In this document: positions 18,686 through 27,560 of the stretch, in pieces
Numbering within the stretch: the first letter of the stretch is position 1
Layout: every line of letters starts with the position of its first letter
DNA from: Pedosphaera sp.
Lineage (GTDB): Bacteria; Verrucomicrobiota; Verrucomicrobiia; Limisphaerales; UBA9464
Assembly: GCA_009695205.1 (NCBI GenBank)
Contig: SIBK01000051.1
Coordinates: forward strand, 1 to 35,110
Reading direction: 5' to 3'
Length of the DNA stretch: 35,110 nt
Notes under the pieces: model-generated
Databases searched by the model: none
Seen by the model: only the letters and a program-made list of their open reading frames with translations
What the model was told of the DNA's origin: nothing
Translations under genes and position numbers: made by a program

Positions 18686-21600
18686 ATGATGACGACCGCC
18701 TGGCACGACGGAGGAACCGAAGCTCCGGCTCGAGTGCTGGACCTGCGGTTGTCGCTTCAATTCGTCACCCGTGCGATCATTGGTATTTGGTGCTGTTTTG
18801 CCCTGGCTGCCGCCGCCGACCCGTCCACGACGGATGAATTCGCGGCCCGACACGCATGGGCTTTTCACACCCCAAAAAATCAGCCCACACCTCGAGTCAA
18901 AGCCAGTCAATGGCCCCAAAAATCGATCGACGCTTTTATTTTGGCCAGACTCGAAGAGCACGGGCTGACCCCGGCGCCACCGGCAGAAAAGCGAGTTTTG
19001 ATTCGACGCGCCACTTTCGATCTTCTGGGACTTCCACCAACCGCGGAAGACGTGGAGGCCTTTCTGGCGGATTTGTCTCCCGACGCATTCACGAAGGTGG
19101 TGGAACGGTTGCTGGGATCACCCCAGTACGGGGAGCAGTGGGGTCGGCATTGGTTGGATCAAGTCCGCTATGCGGATTCGGTGGATAAACGACAAATCGG
19201 CCAACCCGGAGATATTAGCGAGGCCTATCGATATCGCGACTGGGTGGTTAATGCCTTTAACGACGACTTGCCCTACGACCAATTCGTGATTCAACAATTT
19301 GCCGGCGACCTGATTCCCGGGAGCGGCCCCGACGGCTTCAATCCCCAGGGAATTGTCGCCACGTCGATGCTGGCCATCGGCCGGTGGGAACAAGGCGAGG
19401 CGGACAAGGAGAAGATGATGACGGACATCGTCGATGACCAGGTCGACGTGACGGGGCGGACCTTTCTCGGTCTGACGCTGGCGTGCGCGCGCTGCCATGA
19501 CCACAAGTTCGATCCAATTTCGGCGCACGACTACTATGCGTTGGCCGGAACCTTTTACAGCAGCCACATCATCCCGGAAGTGGGCGGCAAGGGTGGCGAT
19601 ACCCAACGGTTGCGGATTCCGCTGGATTCACCGGCCGAACTGGAGCGACGAAAGAAGCGGGAGCTCCGGATAGGTGAGCTCGAGGATCGCATTGAGCGAA
19701 CTCTGGACGAGGCCATTGTCCTCCAGGGCCGGGAAATATTGCGAAGGGCGGAGCGCTATCTGATCGGTTCGGCCGAGTATCGGAAAATCTGGCAGTCCAA
19801 GAACCGCATTTCTGCGGCCGAGTTTGCCCGCGCCCGTTCCGGCTCTGATTCGCTGAATCCGGAGCTGTTTGATGCGTGGACGGATTATCTTGGTTTTGTG
19901 GAGTTAAACCTTCTGTCCAGGTTGACGACCGGTTCCCCGCCCCAGACCGGGCTACAGGTCTGGCAGGGTTCTGGCACGAGCGAGACTCCGTGGGCGATCA
20001 TCAACGAGGGTGACCAGATGTCGTCCTTTGCCGGAATTGGAATCCCGCCCCGAAGCGTCTCGCTCCATCCATCCCCAAATGCGGGAATCGCCGTTAGCTG
20101 GGAGAGTCCCGTCAGTGGTGTGATGCGGGTCACGGGTCGCGTCGTGGATGCCCACGACAGTTGTGGCGATGGCGTGGGGTGGGAGATTAAGAAAGGCGCC
20201 GGTCAGAGCTTGTCCGTCTTATCGGCCGGTGAAATTCCGAACGGCGGTGCCATGAATTTCGAGGACGGCCAAAGCTCTGCGCGCCTGCAGTCGGTCGAGG
20301 TGATGGCCAAGGAGTGGATTCAACTGTCCGTGTTGCCCAAAGCGAATCACGGATGTGATTCCACCCGGATCGAACTCGAGATTGCGGAAATCGACGGCGA
20401 GAAACGCAAATGGAATCTCATTCACGATTTGGCCCGACGCGACTCGTCCGTCCCCCCCGGGAATCCACAAAGGGACAGTTTTGGGCATCCCGCGATCTGG
20501 TTTATCCACGATCTCAGCGCGCGGTCCGGGCTGAGTTCGTTTCTCAGCAATTCGATCCTGGCAAAGTGGTTCGAGACCGTCGAGCGGGAAGGCATTTCAC
20601 CGGCCGTGGAAAAAACGGCGCGGGAAGTTCAAGCTTCACTCATACGGGCGGACGACGAACGGTCAAAGCGACGACAAGCCGGAATGGCGGAGTTGGGGGA
20701 GCGCCTGGCCACTGCCACGGATGATCAATTGGCCGCGTTGACGAAAAAGCTGACCGACCAGCAGGTCCCTCTTACTGACCCGGCGGAGCTTGATCGGGTG
20801 TATCGGGACCTTTTGAATCCGCGGGCTCCCTTCTGGGCGCGACATCGCCGGGGCGAGGTACACCTACTGCCCGAGTGGCAGTCCCGATTGGATTCCCTGC
20901 GCAAGGAGTTGGCGGACTTGAAACGGGATCCCCCGCCTCCCCCCGCCTTTGCCCACGGCATTCGCGATGGTGGAGTTCCCAAATCAGATTATGCCGGGAT
21001 TCAAGATACGCGTCTTCAGATACGGGGCCGGTATGATCGCTTGGGTGAAGTCGTTCCCCGGCGCCTGCCCCAGTGGTTCGGTTCCGCGAACCAGCCACTG
21101 CTGACCAATGGGAGCGGGCGGCTCCAGTTGGCTCGCTGGATCGCCAGTCCGGAGAACCCGCTCACGGCCCGGGTCATGGTGAATCGGATCTGGCAGTTCC
21201 ATTTTGGTGAAGGAATTGTCCGCACCGCAAGTAACTATGGGAAACTCGGCCAACCCCCGTCCCATCCCGAATTGCTGGATCATCTGGCGCGGCACTTCAT
21301 CGAATCGGGCTGGTCCATCAAGGCCATGCATCGGGAGATCCTGCTCTCCGCCACCTACCAGCAATCCAGCGAGGCCTCCGAATCTGCTTTTCGTCAAGAT
21401 CCCGACAACGTGTGGTTTGGACGCATGAATCGAAGACGACTGACGGCCGAAGCCATGCGCGATAGTCTGCTCGCAGCCAATGGGTCTTTGGACCTCACCC
21501 GCGGCGGGCCGCCGGTCCGAGACATAAACCTGCCCCGGCGGACGCTCTATTTGATGACGGTGCGGTCGGACGGAAGCAGTTATCGCACTTTGTTCGATGC

Positions 21601-21940
21601 TGCGGATCCGACCGCGATCGTGGAGCAACGCACGTCGACGACCGTTGCACCGCAGGCTCTTTTTCTCCTGAATAATTCCTTCGCCCTGGCCCAAGCTTCC
21701 AAGCTCGCCGAGTTGGTGCAGCACGGAGAACCACGGGACGATGCGGGGCGGATTGAATGGCTCTACCGCCGTTTGTTTGGCCGGCCGCCGGCCGAACGTG
21801 AGGTTGCCGCCGGACTGGGAGCCCTTGCTAAGTCAAGGCGCAACGAGTCGGATCCCGGCGGAACAAAATCGCCCCCGGCAGCGTGGGAGCGTTATTGCCA
21901 GGTTTTGCTCTGCGCCAACGAGTTTTTGTACATCGATTGA
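18686..21940 (+). CDS. Exported DUF1549-DUF1553 protein without cytochrome domain
   Basis: This 1084-residue envelope protein is a paralogue of the gene at 5407-9630 but lacks both the PSCyt1 cytochrome and the LamG domain. After a signal peptide (IIGIWCCFALAAAA, ending near residue 45), DUF1549 spans about 75-285 with DAFILARLEEHGL, RRATFDLLGLPPT and the CxxCH-like CARCHDHKFDP at 267-275. The same beta-rich insert as in the paralogue (VSWESPVSGVMRVTGRVVDAH) lies at about 445-560. DUF1553 spans about 800-1065 (NRIWQFHFGEGIVRT, YGKLGQPPSHPELLDHLA). The ATG at 18686 is used; no clear ribosome-binding site is present, and a GTG at 18734 would give a more compact signal peptide. It lies 74 bp after the alpha-galactosidase gene and 14 bp before the DUF1501 gene. 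Confidence 0.88.
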   Translation: MMTTAWHDGGTEAPARVLDLRLSLQFVTRAIIGIWCCFALAAAADPSTTDEFAARHAWAFHTPKNQPTPRVKASQWPQKSIDAFILARLEEHGLTPAPPAEKRVLIRRATFDLLGLPPTAEDVEAFLADLSPDAFTKVVERLLGSPQYGEQWGRHWLDQVRYADSVDKRQIGQPGDISEAYRYRDWVVNAFNDDLPYDQFVIQQFAGDLIPGSGPDGFNPQGIVATSMLAIGRWEQGEADKEKMMTDIVDDQVDVTGRTFLGLTLACARCHDHKFDPISAHDYYALAGTFYSSHIIPEVGGKGGDTQRLRIPLDSPAELERRKKRELRIGELEDRIERTLDEAIVLQGREILRRAERYLIGSAEYRKIWQSKNRISAAEFARARSGSDSLNPELFDAWTDYLGFVELNLLSRLTTGSPPQTGLQVWQGSGTSETPWAIINEGDQMSSFAGIGIPPRSVSLHPSPNAGIAVSWESPVSGVMRVTGRVVDAHDSCGDGVGWEIKKGAGQSLSVLSAGEIPNGGAMNFEDGQSSARLQSVEVMAKEWIQLSVLPKANHGCDSTRIELEIAEIDGEKRKWNLIHDLARRDSSVPPGNPQRDSFGHPAIWFIHDLSARSGLSSFLSNSILAKWFETVEREGISPAVEKTAREVQASLIRADDERSKRRQAGMAELGERLATATDDQLAALTKKLTDQQVPLTDPAELDRVYRDLLNPRAPFWARHRRGEVHLLPEWQSRLDSLRKELADLKRDPPPPPAFAHGIRDGGVPKSDYAGIQDTRLQIRGRYDRLGEVVPRRLPQWFGSANQPLLTNGSGRLQLARWIASPENPLTARVMVNRIWQFHFGEGIVRTASNYGKLGQPPSHPELLDHLARHFIESGWSIKAMHREILLSATYQQSSEASESAFRQDPDNVWFGRMNRRRLTAEAMRDSLLAANGSLDLTRGGPPVRDINLPRRTLYLMTVRSDGSSYRTLFDAADPTAIVEQRTSTTVAPQALFLLNNSFALAQASKLAELVQHGEPRDDAGRIEWLYRRLFGRPPAEREVAAGLGALAKSRRNESDPGGTKSPPAAWERYCQVLLCANEFLYID

Positions 21941-21954
21941 CCACGCCAGCCACC

Positions 21955-23406
21955 ATGAACCGTTCCCCATTTTCATCCGTGCGAGCTCAAGGGCTAAGCC
22001 GGCGTCAGTTGTTGGCACAATTTGCCAATGGTTTCGGCATCCTGGGGCTCGCCGGTCTCCTCGCCAACGAGTCTCGGGCTGGCTCAGTGTTACGGGCCAA
22101 CGCAACCAATCCGTTGCTCGTCCGACCACCGCCGAGCAAGGGTAAAGCCAAAAGGATTATCTTTCTCTTCATGTCGGGTGGCCCATCTCAGGTCGATACC
22201 TTCGATCCAAAGCCGAAGCTGGCCGAACTCAACGGTAAACCGCTCCCGTTCGAAAAACCGAAACTGGAACGGACCAAGACCGGAAATCTATTGGCCTCGC
22301 CTTTTCAGTTTCGACGGTACGGGCAATCCGGAATCGCCGTGAGCAACCTGTTTCCTCACGTAGCGACGTGTGTGGACGATCTGTGCGTGATTCGCTCGAT
22401 GTTGAGTGATAACATCAATCACAACGGTGCCTGTCTCCAGATGAACACCGGAGAGCAGGCATTCTCCCGGCCCAGTCTCGGTTCGTGGTTGCTCTATGGC
22501 CTCGGCAGCGAAAATCAGGATCTGCCCGGCTTCATTGTCCTCAGTCCTTCGCAGCCGGCCCAGGGGGCTCCCCTCTGGAGTTCCAGCTTTCTGCCAGCCG
22601 CCTATCAAGGGACGCTGGCGTCGGATCTGAATCATCCCATTGCCGACCTGGGCAACCCGCGATCCTCCCCGGCGACGCAGCGCGAGCAATTGGACTTGTT
22701 GAAGTCCCTGAACTCCTGGCACCAGGAAAGCCGGATGGAAGACAGCCGTTTGAGTGCCCGCATTGAATCGTTCGAATTGGCCTTTCGGATGCAGGCACAA
22801 GCGCCCGAAGCGTTCGACCTCAGTCGCGAATCGAAGGAGACCAAGAAGCTCTATGGTTTGGACAACCCGGTGACTGAGATCTTTGGCAAACAATGCCTGC
22901 TGGCGCGGAGGCTCGCGGAACGGGACGTCCGCATGGTGCAGGTCTATCATACCCAGACGGAAAAGCGGAGCAGCTGTCAGCTCTGGGATCAACACGGCAG
23001 CCTGAAGGCGGAGTTGATCAATAATTGCGCCGCCACCGACCAGCCGATTGCGGGGTTGCTCAAGGATTTAAAAGCCCGCGGGCTCCTGGACGAAACGCTG
23101 GTTCTCTGGGGTGGCGAGTTCGGCCGCACGCCCACGGCCGAAGGCACGGATGGTCGCGAGCATCATCCCTTCGGCTTTACAATGTGGCTGGCCGGTGGCG
23201 GCGTGCGTGGCGGAATGACGTACGGCGAAACCGATGAATTCGGCTGGCATGCCGCGCAGAACAAGGTTCACGTCCATGACCTGCACGCGACGCTTCTTCA
23301 CCTCATGGGATTGGATCACGAAAAACTTACCTACCGTTACAGCGGCCGGGATTATCGTTTGACCGACGTCCACGGGCAGGTTGTCCATGATATCCTGATT
23401 TCTTAA
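21955..23406 (+). CDS. DUF1501 family protein, Tat-exported (second copy)
   Basis: This 483-residue DUF1501 protein is a paralogue of the gene at 3940-5379. The twin-arginine signal is SRRQLL near residue 14, followed by a hydrophobic stretch (GFGILGLAGLLANESRAG). Landmarks match the first copy: FLFMSGGPSQVDTFDPKP, MNTGEQ, SSFLPAAYQGT, WGGEFGRTPTAEGTDGREHHPFGFTMWLAGGGVRGG and HDLHATLLHLMGLDHEKLTYRYSGRDYRLTDVHG. The ATG at 21955 lies 14 bp after the DUF1549/DUF1553 stop; the upstream open frame overlaps that gene. Its TAA shares bases with the TAA of the convergent CotH gene. Gene pairing identical to the left arm suggests the two DUF1549-DUF1501 sets arose by duplication or serve related substrates. 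Confidence 0.9.
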   Translation: MNRSPFSSVRAQGLSRRQLLAQFANGFGILGLAGLLANESRAGSVLRANATNPLLVRPPPSKGKAKRIIFLFMSGGPSQVDTFDPKPKLAELNGKPLPFEKPKLERTKTGNLLASPFQFRRYGQSGIAVSNLFPHVATCVDDLCVIRSMLSDNINHNGACLQMNTGEQAFSRPSLGSWLLYGLGSENQDLPGFIVLSPSQPAQGAPLWSSSFLPAAYQGTLASDLNHPIADLGNPRSSPATQREQLDLLKSLNSWHQESRMEDSRLSARIESFELAFRMQAQAPEAFDLSRESKETKKLYGLDNPVTEIFGKQCLLARRLAERDVRMVQVYHTQTEKRSSCQLWDQHGSLKAELINNCAATDQPIAGLLKDLKARGLLDETLVLWGGEFGRTPTAEGTDGREHHPFGFTMWLAGGGVRGGMTYGETDEFGWHAAQNKVHVHDLHATLLHLMGLDHEKLTYRYSGRDYRLTDVHGQVVHDILIS

Positions 23407-26400
23407 AGGAGGGTCACCCGCAGCCGAACAAATTGGCGGCCATTGTTCAACGCCAACGGGCTGCGCCAGGTCTCGGTGACGGTTCGATCCGGATTCGTCG
23501 TCGCCGAACTCAACACCGCTCCACCGGTCCAGTCCAGTAGATCGCTAGAGAATTCAAGTTCATATTTCAGATCGCTGGCGCCCGCCGGTCGACGAAAGGT
23601 GACGGCGAGCTGATTTCCAATCAGCTCAACCATCGCCGCGTTGGTTGACGAAGCGACCTGAGGATCGCCCCCCAACGCATATTCCAGCAACGTGGTCAAT
23701 CCATCCCCATCCCCGTTCAGGAGCGGATCGGTGGCGCCTCCATGAGCCGCGCTCCAGGCTGCCCAGGAGATACCCACCTGCCAATTCGCCGGCACCGAGG
23801 GATCCGGACGAGTCGTAGGTGCGATGAGTTGAAGACTATAGCCAACACCACCCGCTGCGTCGGGCCACGGCGCCAGATGGAGGTAATCAAAATCGTAAAT
23901 CGTGATCCCGCCGCCATAGCTGAGTTTGATTCGCTCGCCCGTATTGGACAAATTATCGGGACCATACGATCCGGCGACGTTTTTGCCGGTCCCATAACGG
24001 GACTGGAAGGCCGCTGGGTTGCGCACCACATAGCACGTCGCACCAGGGTCCAGGGTAAAGCCCGCAGCGAAATCGAAATTGATCCCTTTGGTAAAACGAA
24101 CGTCGGTCAGATCCAACGGAACCGCGCCGATGTTCATGAGTCGAATGAACTCGAAATCTTCACCACTGAATCCTTTTGCCAGCTCGGTCACGTTCGCGCT
24201 GGGCGGCTGATACATGATTTCGGAAATGACCAGATCACGCTTGTAAACCGAGGCGTCGGGAGTTGTGGGCACAAATTGCACCGGCTCGGACCAGCGACTC
24301 CATCGTCCGTTGGCATCCTGGTGACGAACGCGAGCGCGATAAGTATGACCGGGACGAATCGCCGCGAACGGGATGCGCGTGGTCCCGTCAGCCATCGACA
24401 ACTCCGGCGAAGTCCAGACGGATTCAATTTCGTAAATTCGTGGCTCGGTGGGATCATAGAGCGGAATACCCGGAGCCGAGATTTCTCCGACGCGCCATTG
24501 GGAGGCGGAGAAGGTGGTGCCGCCCGTGGGGCCGGCGCGAAACAGGGAGGACTGAAACCTCAGGTCCTGGGCGGGAAATCCTGGTGGTCCCACATACGCG
24601 AGCGTCGGTCGCGTCGGCACCCCGGTGTCTTTCGCTTCCTGCGCCACAAACTGGTAACCATACCCGCGTGGCTCGCCGTTGTTAATGGCCCAGGTCCGCC
24701 CCGATGGAAACGTGTCCGTCGAGTAGCTTTTCATCAAATCGATGAACGCTTCATGGCTGCCGTGGCCGTTGACCGCGTTGGTCAGGACCCGCGTCCACGT
24801 GGTGCCGCGTGCATCCACGAACGGGGAGCGATAGAAATTTCCCTTATGACTGGTGAAACCGGTGTTAGCGCCATCCCCTTGACTGCGCGGATGCCAGTTC
24901 CAAACGCACTCGTCAATATCCGCCCAGGTCAAAGCCTGGCCCGCCGGGTTGACGATTTGCGCGTACTCATCGAGCAACTGACCGATTTGGCCTCCGTTGT
25001 TGGACCGATCCGCTCCCATCAGATCGAGAATCTCCCGGGCCCGATTTCGGTACTCCAACATCAACGGCGCCATCAACAGGCAATTCTTTTGATCGATCAC
25101 GCCGCTATTCATTAACGTCGGAATAAACACCAGGTCCAGATCCCAGGGGACGTAATACCAATGACCATCGGGATGGTGATAAAAATAGTAGTTGGCCCCC
25201 TCGCGCATATCGATATTACCGATCAGACGGTCGATGGCGCGGCCGGTGTAATAGGTCGGCAGATGCAAATTCGTACGCCACCATTGAAGATTCGCCGCGT
25301 TGTTGGCGGTGCGACTCAAGGTGTTTGCAAGGAAGGTGGTCCAATCGGAGTTGTCTTGCGGCTGAGTTGGGCCCTGATTTTTCTGGTAGGGAGCATTGAG
25401 CTCGATCCGATAGACATTTCCCTCCGGCAAACCCCGCTCACTGAGGAACGAGCCGTCCGGAGTTTCCTTCGCCAGGTAGAGTCCCCACAAATCACCTTCA
25501 TACTGGCTGGATTTGGAGGCTTCCACCGCGTCGTCAATGACGCGAAATTGAAAGTAATGAGTGTTCGGCGCAGCCACCCCCGCCAGTTGATACGTGCGCA
25601 AGGAGACGGCCTCATCCACCCCGGCCATCCCACGATTCACGGCCCCCCAAGGGGCGATGCATCCCTCTAAATTGAATTCATCCCAATCCTTCGGATAAGG
25701 GTGTTGGTAATTATCGAGCAACTGGAATTTGCGGGTGCGGGTGGCGCGGAAGCGCCATTTATTCTTGCCGCTCACGTAGGTCGAATTGGCCCCGTGATTG
25801 GCATATTGAATGTGGTCATACACCTTGCCATTGAGGATCAAGGTGCCTCGCATGCGCACGCCGTCAGACCCGGGATTGTACTGGCTGTTGAGGACGTCCG
25901 TGTTATTGGCGATCAGATGGTAGGCGCGCAGTGAACCCATGACCTCCGCCGGAAAATTGATCACCGGTGTCTGGTTCGGGGTGGTCGGCTTTCGCGCGCC
26001 GGACCAGGCGGGAATTCCATCATAAACGAAGTAGGCGAAGTTCGGCGACTCATCGTCCGGATAGGGAACCGTGACGGACAGGGGAGTTTCGGCGGCATCG
26101 GTCGCACGGAGGCGGTAACGGATCAGGCGGCGATGCTGCTGTAAGTTGGTGGGAAGCGAGGCCGAGAATACCGAGTCGCCCGCGATCAAGTCTCCCTCCT
26201 GGCCGGCGTCGTTCATCGCAACCGTCACCCATTTTACGGGATTGCTGTAGGCGGCGTCCGTGATCCGCAGATAAGCGCCCGGCTCAACGATCTGGTAGCT
26301 CAAACTGACCGCCGACACCCCCTGCGGATCGGTGACTTTCGCGGTGATCACCACCTTCTCGGCGGAGCGGGGTTGGGCTGGCGAATGGGCAACCTGCCGG

Positions 26401-27560
26401 ATGGCGGGCGGCGCCTCGGTGGCAAACACGGAATTGCGGCGTCCTGGCGTGGGGGAGGTCGTTCCCGGTGCCGCCGACAGTTCGGCGTCGATGGTCAGGT
26501 CACCACTGGTGGCAGTGGAGTTAAAGACCTGGATGGCGAGGAGGTTGGTTCCTTCGGCAAGGTAGGCTCCGGCGTTTGGCAGGATGAATTCTTCAAAGGC
26601 CGTGGCGCCCGCCTCATGGTTTTGGGCAGCGTTTTCGGCGTTGAAAGCGAAGTTCCCCGTGTTCATGTGAGCTCGCTGCAATTCGACTCCATTGACCCAA
26701 ACAATGCAGCCGTCATCCACCCGTAAGCGCAGCCGTAGTGCGCCCGGAATCTGGCCGGCGGCGAGATTGAACGGGTGCCGGAGAAACACCGAGACATAGG
26801 CGCCGTACATGTCCGTCAAGATCGTCTGATCATCTTCGTCGCCGAAACCAATCGACGTCTGGCCTACGAGCCACGTGTTATCCTCGACGAAGCTTTTCAG
26901 CCGCCAAGCGGAGGTCGGAACGGAGGCTTCACTCGTCCCCTTGCGATAGTGCCAGGCAAGATCATTAGTTTTTAGATAGATGACCGTGGCCGCCTGACCC
27001 GGTGGCAAAGAGCTTCGCCATGATCCACCCAGGTCCCGGTCCAGCGAGGGATGGATTAACTCGGCGGAATACCCGGAGGATGTCAGTGCGCCCCCTCCAG
27101 CGGGATTGGTGGGCCAGGGAAAACCCACGCCGTAGTTCACTTCCTCGACCACGTTGCCACCGGAGTCGCGCAATCGAATTCGCTCCCCAGCATGGCTCAG
27201 CTTACCCGTCCACGGACCGAACGGTTTGAAGGCGAACCGTACTTGAAAGGCTGCGGGATCCTTCGCCGCCACCAAATAGCCGCCCGGCCCGAGGCTCGTT
27301 CCTTCGGGAAACGCATATTGAACGGCACCGTCGATTCTCCAATTCGACAAATCAACCGTCCCCGCGCCCGGATTATGGAATTCAATAAACTCATCGGACT
27401 TCGTGGCATTCGGCGGGCGGTAATGAATCTCATTAATGATTACCCGCGAGGCGGCGATCTGCGCCCGAACTGGCCGGGTCAGGAGCGGGGGCCAAACCAG
27501 GAACAGGTGAACCATCAAGATGATGATTCTTGTCGATGCGTGAGAATTCTCGCGTCTCAT
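23403..27560 (-). CDS. Secreted CotH-kinase/lamin-tail-domain protein
   Basis: This secreted protein of about 1385 residues starts at the ATG at 27560. A signal peptide (RIIILMVHLFLVWPPLLTRPVRAQ) is followed by a lamin-tail domain at about 35-165 (INEIHYRPPNATKSDEFIEFHN). A galactose-binding-like domain lies at about 205-375 (VNGVELQRAHM, EGTNLLAIQVFN) and an Ig-like domain at about 400-500. A CotH-type region at about 540-880 has MRGTLI, KNKWRFRATR, YHHPDGHWYYVPWDLDLVF near residue 795 and the acidic residues expected in the CotH kinase core. A fibronectin-like segment and a second lamin-tail domain (about 1105-1245, VISEIMYQPPSANVTELA) follow, with a C-terminal beta domain. CotH proteins phosphorylate spore-coat proteins in Bacillus; the role in Verrucomicrobia is unknown. 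The start overlaps the discoidin gene's stop (ATGA). Confidence 0.85.
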   Translation of the reverse strand: MRRENSHASTRIIILMVHLFLVWPPLLTRPVRAQIAASRVIINEIHYRPPNATKSDEFIEFHNPGAGTVDLSNWRIDGAVQYAFPEGTSLGPGGYLVAAKDPAAFQVRFAFKPFGPWTGKLSHAGERIRLRDSGGNVVEEVNYGVGFPWPTNPAGGGALTSSGYSAELIHPSLDRDLGGSWRSSLPPGQAATVIYLKTNDLAWHYRKGTSEASVPTSAWRLKSFVEDNTWLVGQTSIGFGDEDDQTILTDMYGAYVSVFLRHPFNLAAGQIPGALRLRLRVDDGCIVWVNGVELQRAHMNTGNFAFNAENAAQNHEAGATAFEEFILPNAGAYLAEGTNLLAIQVFNSTATSGDLTIDAELSAAPGTTSPTPGRRNSVFATEAPPAIRQVAHSPAQPRSAEKVVITAKVTDPQGVSAVSLSYQIVEPGAYLRITDAAYSNPVKWVTVAMNDAGQEGDLIAGDSVFSASLPTNLQQHRRLIRYRLRATDAAETPLSVTVPYPDDESPNFAYFVYDGIPAWSGARKPTTPNQTPVINFPAEVMGSLRAYHLIANNTDVLNSQYNPGSDGVRMRGTLILNGKVYDHIQYANHGANSTYVSGKNKWRFRATRTRKFQLLDNYQHPYPKDWDEFNLEGCIAPWGAVNRGMAGVDEAVSLRTYQLAGVAAPNTHYFQFRVIDDAVEASKSSQYEGDLWGLYLAKETPDGSFLSERGLPEGNVYRIELNAPYQKNQGPTQPQDNSDWTTFLANTLSRTANNAANLQWWRTNLHLPTYYTGRAIDRLIGNIDMREGANYYFYHHPDGHWYYVPWDLDLVFIPTLMNSGVIDQKNCLLMAPLMLEYRNRAREILDLMGADRSNNGGQIGQLLDEYAQIVNPAGQALTWADIDECVWNWHPRSQGDGANTGFTSHKGNFYRSPFVDARGTTWTRVLTNAVNGHGSHEAFIDLMKSYSTDTFPSGRTWAINNGEPRGYGYQFVAQEAKDTGVPTRPTLAYVGPPGFPAQDLRFQSSLFRAGPTGGTTFSASQWRVGEISAPGIPLYDPTEPRIYEIESVWTSPELSMADGTTRIPFAAIRPGHTYRARVRHQDANGRWSRWSEPVQFVPTTPDASVYKRDLVISEIMYQPPSANVTELAKGFSGEDFEFIRLMNIGAVPLDLTDVRFTKGINFDFAAGFTLDPGATCYVVRNPAAFQSRYGTGKNVAGSYGPDNLSNTGERIKLSYGGGITIYDFDYLHLAPWPDAAGGVGYSLQLIAPTTRPDPSVPANWQVGISWAAWSAAHGGATDPLLNGDGDGLTTLLEYALGGDPQVASSTNAAMVELIGNQLAVTFRRPAGASDLKYELEFSSDLLDWTGGAVLSSATTNPDRTVTETWRSPLALNNGRQFVRLRVTLL

